From the NCBI GenBank assembly GCA_905236275.1, contig CAJOPI010000226.1:1-8270 (forward strand): DNA of 8,270 bases, written 5' to 3'. Source of the DNA: an uncultured Lachnospiraceae bacterium. GTDB taxonomy: Bacteria; Bacillota; Clostridia; Lachnospirales; Lachnospiraceae. Positions 1 to 5,449 of the stretch are shown here, piece by piece. Position 1 is the first letter of the stretch. The number at the start of each line of letters is the position of its first letter. The notes under the pieces were generated by a model that was not told the origin of the DNA, did no database searches, and saw nothing but the letters and a program-made list of their open reading frames with translations. A program made the position numbers and the translations under genes.

Positions 1-111
1 CTCAGGGATAAGGGACTTTTTGCCTTTGACAGTCCGGAAATGGTTATGAACCCTGAAACGATCGGAGAACTCTTCGGGATAGAGCCTTCTGTTTGCGAGA
101 AGCTTTTATAA
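1..111 (+). CDS. C-terminal end of ABC transporter ATP-binding protein (iron-siderophore/heme/cobalamin type), 5' partial
   Basis: The reading frame is open from the left edge to TAA at 109-111 and encodes the last 36 residues. The text GLFAFDSPEMVMNPETIGEL followed by FGIEP matches the usual end of FecE/FepC/BtuD-family ATPases, where a 'G.I...G.P.EV.TPE.L...FG/YGV' segment follows the nucleotide-binding domain. Walker A, signature and Walker B motifs lie outside the window, so the assignment rests on this tail and on context. The protein would energise a FecCD-type permease importing a metal chelate or corrinoid. The gene ends 32 bases before the chelatase gene and is probably in the same operon. 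The substrate cannot be told from this fragment. Confidence 0.68.
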   Translation, partial: LRDKGLFAFDSPEMVMNPETIGELFGIEPSVCEKLL

Positions 112-130
112 TGAGGTACATTGATTACAT

Positions 131-136
131 GGAGGT
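131..136 (+). promoter_or_regulatory. Ribosome binding site that fixes the cbiK start
   Basis: GGAGGT lies 7 bases before ATG 144. It decides for 144 over the in-frame upstream TTG (93) and ATG (111), which overlap the preceding ATPase gene and lack such a site. Confidence 0.85.
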
Positions 137-143
137 AAAGATT

Positions 144-1235
144 ATGAAAAAGAGAGAAGTAAATAAGTTGGTTTCCGTCATGCTTTCAGGCATGCTTGCT
201 GCAGCTATGCTTGCAGGCTGCGGAAGTACAGTATCTTCCGAAGGAAGTCAGGCGGCAACGACAGAAGCAACAAAAGAAGCATCAACAGAGTCAACAGAAG
301 CAGCAACGGAAAAGGCATCAGAGTCTTCAGGACAGTCCGAAGAAGCAACGTCTGAAGCTGCATCAGAGGGCAAGGTTGATGAGGAAGAAAATTATGAAAC
401 GGGGGATGCTTCACTTGATGACCCACTAAACGCTGATGACATAGGCGAAAAGGAAATTCTTGTCGTAAGCTTCGGAACGAGTTATAACGATTCGCGCAGG
501 GAAACGATCGGTGCTGTCGAGAAGGCTGTTGCGGACGCAAATCCTGAATGGAGTGTGCGTCGTGCCTTCACCAGCAATATAATCATCGACCATGTCAGGG
601 AGCGTGACGGAGAGGAAATTGACGACCTTGAGGCAGCACTTGACAGGGCAGTGAAAAACGGAGTCAAAGAGCTGGTGGTCCAGCCGACACATCTGATGAA
701 CGGTCATGAGTATACGGATATCGAGACAACGCTTGCTAAATATGCCGATTCCTTTGAGAAAATTGAACTCGCCAAGCAGCTTCTTGATACAGATGAGGAT
801 TTTGAAGCCGTTATTTCCGCCATCACAGATGCAACGACCGATTATGATGATGGAGAAACTGCAATTGTCTATATGGGACATGGCACAACTGCCGACTCGA
901 ATTCGAGCTATGCGAAGATACAGGAGATGCTTACGGCAGACGGTTATGAGAATTATTTCATAACTACGGTCGAGGCTTCCCCGACACCAGAGGAAACCCT
1001 TGAAATGGTAAAGAAGGGCGATTATAAAAAGGTTGTTCTCCTGCCGCTTATGGTAGTTGCGGGAGACCATGCTAATAATGACATGGCAGGAGATGATGAT
1101 GACTCGATAAAGTCTCTTTTTGAAAAGGCAGGTTATGAGGTCGAGACGGTCATTCAGGGACTTGGTGCAAATGAGGACATTCAGGAAATTTACTTAGAGC
1201 ACGTATCCGATGCCGTAGAAAAAATCGAGGAATAA
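144..1235 (+). CDS. cbiK: Exported lipoprotein form of anaerobic cobalt chelatase (sirohydrochlorin cobaltochelatase, CbiK family)
   Basis: CbiK enzymes insert Co2+ into sirohydrochlorin in the anaerobic (early-cobalt) vitamin B12 pathway and belong to the class II chelatase fold shared with ferrochelatase. The 363-residue product starts with a lipoprotein signal (MKK start, hydrophobic core, lipobox LAGC with Cys26). About 75 residues rich in Ser, Thr, Glu and Ala follow, then a chelatase domain from about residue 103 (ILVVSFGTSYNDSR) to the end, close to the ~264 residues of Salmonella CbiK. The three metal-binding residues of the family are present: His246 (MGHGT), Glu277 (TVEAS) and His309 (VAGDHANNDMAG). 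Their spacing of 31 and 32 matches His145/Glu175/His207 of Salmonella. Typical CbiK is cytoplasmic; this one should be anchored outside the membrane, as with the periplasmic CbiK-P of Desulfovibrio. Neighbours are an importer ATPase and a second lipoprotein. A role in surface heme or metal-tetrapyrrole handling instead of B12 synthesis is possible (inference). Confidence 0.88.
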   Translation: MKKREVNKLVSVMLSGMLAAAMLAGCGSTVSSEGSQAATTEATKEASTESTEAATEKASESSGQSEEATSEAASEGKVDEEENYETGDASLDDPLNADDIGEKEILVVSFGTSYNDSRRETIGAVEKAVADANPEWSVRRAFTSNIIIDHVRERDGEEIDDLEAALDRAVKNGVKELVVQPTHLMNGHEYTDIETTLAKYADSFEKIELAKQLLDTDEDFEAVISAITDATTDYDDGETAIVYMGHGTTADSNSSYAKIQEMLTADGYENYFITTVEASPTPEETLEMVKKGDYKKVVLLPLMVVAGDHANNDMAGDDDDSIKSLFEKAGYEVETVIQGLGANEDIQEIYLEHVSDAVEKIEE

Positions 1236-1244
1236 GATTTATTT

Positions 1245-2150
1245 ATGAGAAAGCTTAATTACAGAATTTTTGCTGCGCTTATCCTTAGCGCAGCTACAGT
1301 TATGCTGTCTTCCTGCGGGAATGCAGGAACTCCGGCGGAAGTAAATATGGCAGCGGAAGCGGTCAAAGAGACGACGGGGAAGGTTGCATCGGCTTCTGAT
1401 ATGGCAGAAGTGGAAGAAGTTGTTGATGATACAATGGAGCCGGTCGAAGGCTCGAAAATCAACAACGGTGTCTATGAAGTAAAGGTTGACAGCAGTTCTT
1501 CCATGTTTACGATCGAAAGCTGTTCGCTGACTGTTGAAAACGGAAAAATGACAGCAGAGATGCAGATGAGCGGCAGCGGATACAGGTATCTCTATCTTGG
1601 AACTGCGGAGGAGGCGGCTGCGGCTGATGAGTCAGATTTTATAGAGTCAGAAGACAATGCCGAGGGAAAAAATGTTTTCAACGTCGAGGTTGAGGCGTTG
1701 GATAAGGGCATTGACTGCGCGGCTTTCAGCAAGAAGAAAGAGCAGTGGTATCCGCGGACTATAGTTTTCAGGGCTGATTCGCTCCCCTTTGAAGCCTTCA
1801 GAGAGGCGAGAGGAAATACCGCCGAAATGCTGGGGATAGCTGACGGAGAGTACAATATCGAGGTTGAGCTCAGGGGAGGCTCCGGAAGGGCTTCTGTAAC
1901 TTCCCCCACGAAAATCGTGATCAAAAATGGAGAGATAACTGCAGAGGTTCAGTTTTCAAGCGATAATTATGACTATGCCATAGTTAACGACGAGAGATAT
2001 GAGGCTGACACGAGCAGCGGGAAATCGCTTTTCACCATTCCGGTTAAAGCACTTGATGCAGAACTGCCTATAACAGCTGATACAACAGCAATGAGCACAC
2101 CGCATGAGATTGACTATACTCTCTATTTTAAGTCGGAGACGATTGAGTAA
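1245..2150 (+). CDS. Lipoprotein with two tandem copies of a beta-rich domain, probably surface ligand binding
   Basis: The 301-residue product has a lipoprotein signal with lipobox LSSC (Cys24) and an acidic, low-complexity stretch to about residue 70. Two related domains follow, at about 72-180 and 198-300. Matching segments are INNGVYEVKV with IADGEYNIEV, SLTVENGKMTAEMQMS with KIVIKNGEITAEVQFS, GYRYLYL with NYDYAIV, and FNVEVEALD with FTIPVKALD. The second copy ends with the striking segment ADTTAMSTPHEIDYTLYF. The order 'DG.Y.V', then 'NGK.T', then a Tyr-rich strand is reminiscent of NEAT heme-binding domains and of beta domains found with clostridial iron transporters. This is resemblance by eye, not an established assignment. 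ATG 1245 lies 9 bases after cbiK; the only Shine-Dalgarno-like sequence (GAGGAA, 1227-1232) is inside the cbiK end, so translation is probably coupled. The shared operon suggests it binds the substrate of the chelatase or importer. Confidence 0.72.
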   Translation: MRKLNYRIFAALILSAATVMLSSCGNAGTPAEVNMAAEAVKETTGKVASASDMAEVEEVVDDTMEPVEGSKINNGVYEVKVDSSSSMFTIESCSLTVENGKMTAEMQMSGSGYRYLYLGTAEEAAAADESDFIESEDNAEGKNVFNVEVEALDKGIDCAAFSKKKEQWYPRTIVFRADSLPFEAFREARGNTAEMLGIADGEYNIEVELRGGSGRASVTSPTKIVIKNGEITAEVQFSSDNYDYAIVNDERYEADTSSGKSLFTIPVKALDAELPITADTTAMSTPHEIDYTLYFKSETIE

Positions 2151-2159
2151 TTTATTTTA

Positions 2160-2197
2160 CTCCCCCACAACAGCACAAGATACCTGTTGTGGGGGAG
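2160..2197 (+). terminator. Strong hairpin ending the cbiK-lipoprotein operon
   Basis: CTCCCCCACAACAG (2160-2173) pairs perfectly with 2184-2197 across a 10-base loop, 9 bases after the lipoprotein stop codon. Position and strength suggest an intrinsic terminator. There is no T-run directly after the stem; the first is TTTTTT at 2215-2220, 17 bases further on. It could therefore act as a pause or mRNA-stabilising hairpin. Confidence 0.6.
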
Positions 2198-2222
2198 GTT
2201 TGCTGCGAGGAGCCTTTTTTGT

Positions 2223-2258
2223 CGCCGGCTGCCAAAGCGCAAGCTTTGAGCAACGGCG
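2223..2258 (+). other. GC-rich stem-loop with GCAA tetraloop
   Basis: CAAAGC (2233-2238) and GCTTTG (2243-2248) close a GCAA tetraloop. The stem continues with TGC/GCA and CGCCG (2223-2227)/CGGCG (2254-2258), separated by small bulges. A T6 run precedes it rather than follows it, so it is not a + strand terminator. A GNRA-capped hairpin fits a folded RNA or a REP-like dispersed palindrome. Confidence 0.5.
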
Positions 2259-2324
2259 TAACATAACTGATGACTTGGTTCATGTTCCTTATGAACCTAT
2301 GTCAGAAGGAATACAGGGTAAAAA

Positions 2325-2354
2325 CGGACATCCGACAACATTATGTCAGATAAT
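2325..2354 (+). promoter_or_regulatory. Possible weak promoter for mgtE
   Basis: CGGACA (2325-2330) and GATAAT (2349-2354) are separated by 18 bases. The -10 matches 5 of 6 and the -35 4 of 6 consensus positions. If used, transcription would start near 2362, leaving a leader of about 90 bases before mgtE. Such matches are common by chance in AT-rich DNA. Confidence 0.25.
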
Positions 2355-2452
2355 AACTGATGTTGTTAAAGGAGATGTTCCTGAACGAAAGCGCTTAATG
2401 CAGCGCGAAAATAATGTTACCTATAAACCTTGCTATGCGAATTGGAGGAAAG

Positions 2453-3790
2453 ATGAATATAGAGGAAGTACAGGCATTTCTTGAAGAAAAGAAATACCAT
2501 GAGCTCAGGGAAAAGCTTTCGGAACTGAATGAAGCAGATATAGCTTCGCTTTTAGAGGAACTGCCGTCTGATATGCAGGTAAGGGTGTTCCGTTTTCTGC
2601 CGAAGGATATGGCAGCGGATGTTTTTGCCTATCTGCCGACAGATGTGGAGCAGGATATAATTATATCGCTTACAGATAATGAAGCAGCAAATATCATAAA
2701 TAACATGATGTCTGATGATGCTGCCGATCTCATGGAGGAGATGCCGGCATCAGTGGTTAAAAAGCTTCTTTCAAATGCAAGTCCTGATGTGCGTCGTGAT
2801 GTAAATCACCTTTTGAAGTTTCCGGAAGACTCTGCCGGCTCGATAATGACGGTGGAATTTGTTGACCTGAAGGAAGACCTTACGGTTGCAGATGCGATAT
2901 CGAGGATAAGGCGTACAGGTATAGACAAGGAAACGATAGACACCTGTTATGTCCTCGACAAAAGACGCCGCCTTATTGGTATAGTTGCGTTGAGGACGCT
3001 TATTCTTTCCAGACCTGAAGACCTGATTGCTGACGTAATGGAGGAAAACGTTATTTCAGTTGAAACCTCCACCGACCAGGAAGATGTTGCGCGGGTTATA
3101 TCCAAATACGACTTTATGTCAGTTCCTGTTGTTGACTCGGAAAAAAGACTCGTTGGTATCGTAACGGTCGATGATATCGTGGATATCATTCAGGAAGAGG
3201 CGACAGAGGATATCCAGAAGATGGCGGCTATCGTTCCCTCAGACCAGCCCTATACGAAGATGGGACCTGTGGCACTTTGGAAGAAAAGGGTCGGATGGCT
3301 TCTGCTCCTCATGATTTCGGCGACTTTTACAGGAAAAATCATCACGAGCTATGAAAATGCCCTCGGAGCATATATTATCCTTGCTGCCTATATACCGATG
3401 CTTATGGATACAGGCGGAAATACGGGTTCACAATCGTCAACCATGATAATCCGGGCACTGTCGCTTAGGGAAATAGAATTCAGCGATATTTTCAAGGTTA
3501 TAAGAAAAGAATTCTGTACGGCACTGATATGTGGCGTAACCCTTGCGTCGGCTAATTTCATTAAACTGATTCTGGTCGATAAACTTGACCCGATTGTGGC
3601 ACTTGTTGTAGTCCTTACAATGATAATGGCAGTCATTACTGCCAATATAGCAGGCTGCTCGCTGCCGATGATAACTAAAAGACTCGGCTTCGACCCTGCA
3701 GTAATGGCTTCCCCGATGCTCACAACCATAATCGATGCCGTAACGCTCACGATATATTTCCAGTTTGCTACGCATATATTGCACATTTAA
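2453..3790 (+). CDS. mgtE: Magnesium transporter/channel MgtE
   Basis: MgtE is a dimeric Mg2+-selective channel gated by its own cytoplasmic Mg2+-sensing domains. The 445-residue product has the full family layout and length (450 in Thermus). An acidic helical N domain spans about residues 1-125 (MSDDAADLMEEMP). A tandem CBS pair at about 130-255 is introduced by FPEDSAGSIMT and includes VPVVDSEKRLVGIVTVDDI. A membrane part of about five helices runs from about residue 280. Pore signatures are MDTGGNTGSQSSTMIIRAL and RLGFDPAVMASPMLTTIID; Asp428 in the last segment corresponds by position to the pore Asp432 of Thermus MgtE. After it this protein reads DAVTLTIYF, whereas I recall DVTGLL as common. 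ATG 2453 is preferred over in-frame ATGs at 2414 and 2435 because GGAGG (2444-2448) lies just before it. It heads a likely three-gene operon. Confidence 0.95.
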   Translation: MNIEEVQAFLEEKKYHELREKLSELNEADIASLLEELPSDMQVRVFRFLPKDMAADVFAYLPTDVEQDIIISLTDNEAANIINNMMSDDAADLMEEMPASVVKKLLSNASPDVRRDVNHLLKFPEDSAGSIMTVEFVDLKEDLTVADAISRIRRTGIDKETIDTCYVLDKRRRLIGIVALRTLILSRPEDLIADVMEENVISVETSTDQEDVARVISKYDFMSVPVVDSEKRLVGIVTVDDIVDIIQEEATEDIQKMAAIVPSDQPYTKMGPVALWKKRVGWLLLLMISATFTGKIITSYENALGAYIILAAYIPMLMDTGGNTGSQSSTMIIRALSLREIEFSDIFKVIRKEFCTALICGVTLASANFIKLILVDKLDPIVALVVVLTMIMAVITANIAGCSLPMITKRLGFDPAVMASPMLTTIIDAVTLTIYFQFATHILHI

Positions 3791-3824
3791 TTTGTCCGGC
3801 AACTTATTTTATAAGAGAAAAAAA

Positions 3825-4706
3825 GTGAAAGTAAAAATCAGAGATTACAGAATGGATAATATAAAGGCGATGCTCATAATCCTCGTGGTTCTGGGGCATC
3901 TTCTTGAATTATTCCTTAAAAGCGGAAATGTGAAAACGGTATACAAGATAATATACGCCTTTCATATGCCGCTCTTTATATTTATATCAGGGTATTTTGC
4001 AAGATTTAACCTAAAAAAGATAATCAGCGGTATCCTGATACCCTACATGATATTTCAGACGGTTTATATAATTTATGTAAATTATATCCTTGACGTGGAA
4101 AAAGACGTAAAATTCACCTACGCACAGCCCTACTGGATCATGTGGTACATGATGGCGATGATGGTTTGGAGTCTTTCGGTACCGTTGATATCAAAGGGCG
4201 GCAGAAAAACGCACTTGATGATGATCGCGGTGTCGCTTGCGGCCAGCCTTGCGGTCGGCTATATTCATGAAATCGGAATGAAATTTACTTTGTCGAGAAT
4301 ATTCGTATACTTTCCGTTCTTTATAATGGGACATTACTTTTCGGATATTATTAAAGATGAAGAGAAGAAATCAAAGCTGATCGGATTTTATCATGAGCAT
4401 AAGAGACTTATAAGCATGATATCTGCGGTGGCTTTTGGTGTCGCCGTAGGACTCATCGCAGCTTATCCTAAAAAACTTTCTTATGTCTGGCTTTATGAGT
4501 GCGCACCCTATTCGGTGTCGCACGAAACAGCAGTCATCAGGCTTGCACACTTTGTAGTGGCACTTGTCTCAATAATGTATTTTTATCTTCTTATACCGAA
4601 TATTAAATTCGGCATCATGTCAAAACTGGGTGCGAAGACAAAAGGAGTATACCTTTGCCATGGATTTGTTGTACTTGCGCTGAAGGATATGGCAGGGTTG
4701 ATGTAA
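3825..4706 (+). CDS. Membrane acyltransferase, AT3 / fucose 4-O-acetylase-like
   Basis: Acyltransferase-3 family proteins move acyl (often acetyl) groups across or at the membrane onto sugars of cell-surface polymers. The 293-residue product is almost all membrane helices, about nine by eye. It starts with the family-typical RDYRMDNIKAMLIILVVLGH, where His25 is the conserved likely catalytic histidine. It continues with FHMPLFIFISGYF (46-58) and PYWIMWYMMAMMVW, and ends with GAKTKGVYLCHGF. It is a little shorter than the usual 330-360 residues. GTG 3825 is chosen because it keeps the conserved RDY..DN segment and has a modest AAGAG site 7 bases upstream. ATG 3852 would cut that segment, and ATG 3765 would overlap mgtE by 26 bases with no binding site. 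It begins 34 bases after mgtE. The acceptor is unknown; cell-wall or exopolysaccharide O-acetylation is the likeliest role. Confidence 0.82.
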   Translation: MKVKIRDYRMDNIKAMLIILVVLGHLLELFLKSGNVKTVYKIIYAFHMPLFIFISGYFARFNLKKIISGILIPYMIFQTVYIIYVNYILDVEKDVKFTYAQPYWIMWYMMAMMVWSLSVPLISKGGRKTHLMMIAVSLAASLAVGYIHEIGMKFTLSRIFVYFPFFIMGHYFSDIIKDEEKKSKLIGFYHEHKRLISMISAVAFGVAVGLIAAYPKKLSYVWLYECAPYSVSHETAVIRLAHFVVALVSIMYFYLLIPNIKFGIMSKLGAKTKGVYLCHGFVVLALKDMAGLM

Positions 4707-4730
4707 TTGTTCATTATCTGCAACGTGGAT

Positions 4731-4735
4731 GGAGG
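4731..4735 (+). promoter_or_regulatory. Ribosome binding site deciding the start of the 80-residue protein
   Basis: GGAGG ends 8 bases before ATG 4744. The in-frame ATG at 4729 overlaps this site and so is not the start. Confidence 0.75.
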
Positions 4736-4743
4736 AAACAAAA

Positions 4744-4986
4744 ATGCGTGAAATGGAATTTAAAATGGAAATAAAATACGCTCACATAGTCCCGGGAGCA
4801 GAGGTAGAGGTGGAAGAGTCTCAGCTTCAGGGAGGACTTGTGGTTTATTATACAATAATCCCAGCCATTGCCATGTCGGGCAACTTTCCGCGAATAGAAG
4901 CCCTGAAGGATTTTCATGGCAGGGTAAGGGAAGTCAGACCCGGAAACGGCGGCGCGTATTTTGTCATTGTTGAATTTGACGAATAA
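4744..4986 (+). CDS. Small conserved-looking protein of unknown function (80 aa)
   Basis: I do not recognise a named family. The product is soluble, with no signal peptide or membrane helix. It alternates short hydrophobic strands and charged turns (MEIKYAHIVPGAEVEVEES, then GGLVVYYTIIPAIAMSG) and closes with FHGRVREVRPGNGGAYFVIV and EFDE, a pattern typical of a small beta barrel of the SH3 or PilZ-like kind. The last strand pair resembles the 'G.V.EI.....G..V.VEFDE' ends of other small clostridial proteins. It starts 37 bases after the acyltransferase gene behind a good ribosome binding site, and its stop codon runs into a strong terminator, so it is the last gene of the mgtE group. A regulatory or binding partner role in envelope physiology is only a guess. 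Confidence 0.72.
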   Translation: MREMEFKMEIKYAHIVPGAEVEVEESQLQGGLVVYYTIIPAIAMSGNFPRIEALKDFHGRVREVRPGNGGAYFVIVEFDE

Positions 4987-5033
4987 AAAGGGTGTACGTC
5001 ATTGGAAAAATTTATATAACGTACACCCTTTTT
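4985..5033. terminator. Bidirectional terminator with 15-bp perfect stem
   Basis: AAAAAGGGTGTACGT (4985-4999) pairs perfectly with 5019-5033 across a 19-base AT-rich loop. The right arm ends in TTTTT for + strand transcripts. The left arm's A-run gives TTTTT for - strand transcripts. It overlaps the stop codon of the 80-residue gene and lies one base from the stop codon of the - strand remnant, as expected between convergent genes. Confidence 0.88.
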
Positions 5034-5034
5034 G

Positions 5035-5205
5035 TTATTTTTTATTGGAACTTACAGAACTCAGGTCATAAGAACCGGTGAGGTTTTCGCCCTTGAAAGT
5101 AATCAGTTTCTTTTCAGCGTCCCAATCATACTCTGTCTTTTTGCATTTGTAATTCTTATTGTTAAGCTTGATTGAAACACTTTTCAACGAATTGTTTTTG
5201 CCTAA
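5035..5205 (-). pseudogene. C-terminal remnant of an unidentified - strand gene
   Basis: On the - strand a frame of 56 codons runs from just after a TAG (5206-5208) to a TAA (5035-5037). It reads like real protein: VSIKLNNKNYKCKK, then TEYDWDAEKKLITFKGENL and TGSYDLSSVSSNKK. Alternating hydrophobic residues and many Lys, Asn and Asp suggest the last strands of an extracellular or cell-surface beta domain. There is no ATG and no ribosome binding site, and the frame is closed upstream, so the gene has lost its 5' part. The stop codon sits one base from the bidirectional terminator, as for a once-functional gene converging on the mgtE operon. The first ~9 codons (LGKNNSLKS) may belong to the inserted or rearranged sequence rather than the gene. 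The protein family is not identified. Confidence 0.55.
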
Positions 5206-5320
5206 CTACGCTGATTGACGATAACGCAGCAAGTGGAAGTTTATACAAGCAAGTGTGCATAAGTTATTTATCTACAGTTCCTTAGTCAAGCTTGGGATTA
5301 CTCCATCACAAAAATAAAAA
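5186..5320. other. Gene-free AT-rich stretch; possible dispersed repeat that truncated the - strand gene
   Basis: No frame in this stretch looks like a gene on either strand. It contains a 20-base-period direct repeat of AGCAAGTG (5228-5235 and 5248-5255). Its text (for example ACGCAGCAAGTGGAAG) seems familiar from intergenic regions of Butyrivibrio-like genomes; this is memory only, not a search. Its left limit coincides roughly with the point where the - strand coding frame stops making sense. No terminal inverted repeats or target-site duplication were found by eye. Confidence 0.3.
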
Positions 5321-5325
5321 AATTA

Positions 5326-5354
5326 TTGACAATGACAATCTTCGGTATTACAAT
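5326..5354 (+). promoter_or_regulatory. Near-consensus sigma-A promoter for rpsT
   Basis: TTGACA (5326-5331) and TACAAT (5349-5354) are 17 bases apart, with an A-rich tract (5310-5322) upstream that could act as an UP element. Transcription would start near 5361, giving a leader of about 89 bases. TTGACAATG (5326-5334) is repeated in inverted form as CATTGTCAA at 5377-5385. Confidence 0.88.
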
Positions 5355-5360
5355 ACATAG

Positions 5361-5449
5361 GTATGCACTCATAAACCATTGTCAAAGTGTCAGGCATGGA
5401 AAAAGGGTGCTCTGTAGAACGAAAATTCCGAGGAATGGAGGTAAAGACA
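5361..5449 (+). promoter_or_regulatory. 5' leader of rpsT
   Basis: About 89 untranslated bases separate the predicted start site from the TTG codon. GGAGGT (5437-5442) lies 7 bases before TTG 5450 and decides the start. ATTCC and GGAAT at 5425-5436 are self-complementary just upstream of it but leave almost no loop. S20 genes are autoregulated at translation in E. coli; no defined S20-binding fold can be recognised here. Confidence 0.5.

Larger units (their letters stand above)
2198..2452 (+). promoter_or_regulatory. Gene-free, structured and internally repeated leader upstream of mgtE
   Basis: No convincing gene lies in this stretch. It holds three stem-loops: 2223-2258 (listed separately); 2275-2297, where GGTTCAT (2277-2283) pairs with ATGAACC (2291-2297); and one in which ACAACAT (2334ff) pairs with ATGTTGT (2360-2366). 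Short segments occur twice: TAACTGATG (2264-2272, 2354-2362), ATGTTCCT (2282-2289, 2375-2382) and TATGTCAGA (2298-2306, 2342-2350). The CTGA and TCAG cores of these repeats can pair with each other in more than one arrangement, as expected of a switching leader. The conserved M-box (ykoK) Mg2+ riboswitch sequences were looked for and are not visible. Whether it senses anything is inference. Confidence 0.4.

Noticed and set aside
93..143. Upstream extension of the chelatase gene from TTG 93 or ATG 111
   Set aside because: It overlaps the ABC ATPase gene, adds residues before a proper lipoprotein signal, and GGAGGT sits right before ATG 144.
205..540. Long - strand frame opposite the linker of the chelatase
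   Set aside because: Its Leu/Pro/Arg-rich text is the mirror of a low-complexity repeat-like coding stretch; no start signal or protein-like sense.
2198..2452. M-box (ykoK) Mg2+ riboswitch before mgtE
   Set aside because: The conserved core elements of that class, such as GTTAGGTGAGGCTCC-like and GACGCCAATGGGTCA-like segments, are not present by eye.
2414..2452. Longer mgtE N-terminus starting at ATG 2414
   Set aside because: The 13 extra codons are unlike MgtE and GGAGG lies directly before ATG 2453.
2104..2484. 126-codon + strand frame bridging the lipoprotein end and the mgtE start
   Set aside because: It overlaps both genes, runs through two strong hairpins and has no ribosome binding site or recognisable sequence.
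3388..3802. Two overlapping - strand frames within mgtE
   Set aside because: They are antisense shadows of the membrane segment; the + strand frame matches MgtE throughout.
5164..5293. Inverted pair AAGCTTGA (5164-5171) and TCAAGCTT (5286-5293) as termini of a mobile element
   Set aside because: The shared core AAGCTT is itself palindromic, only 8 bases match, and there is no target duplication or transposase.
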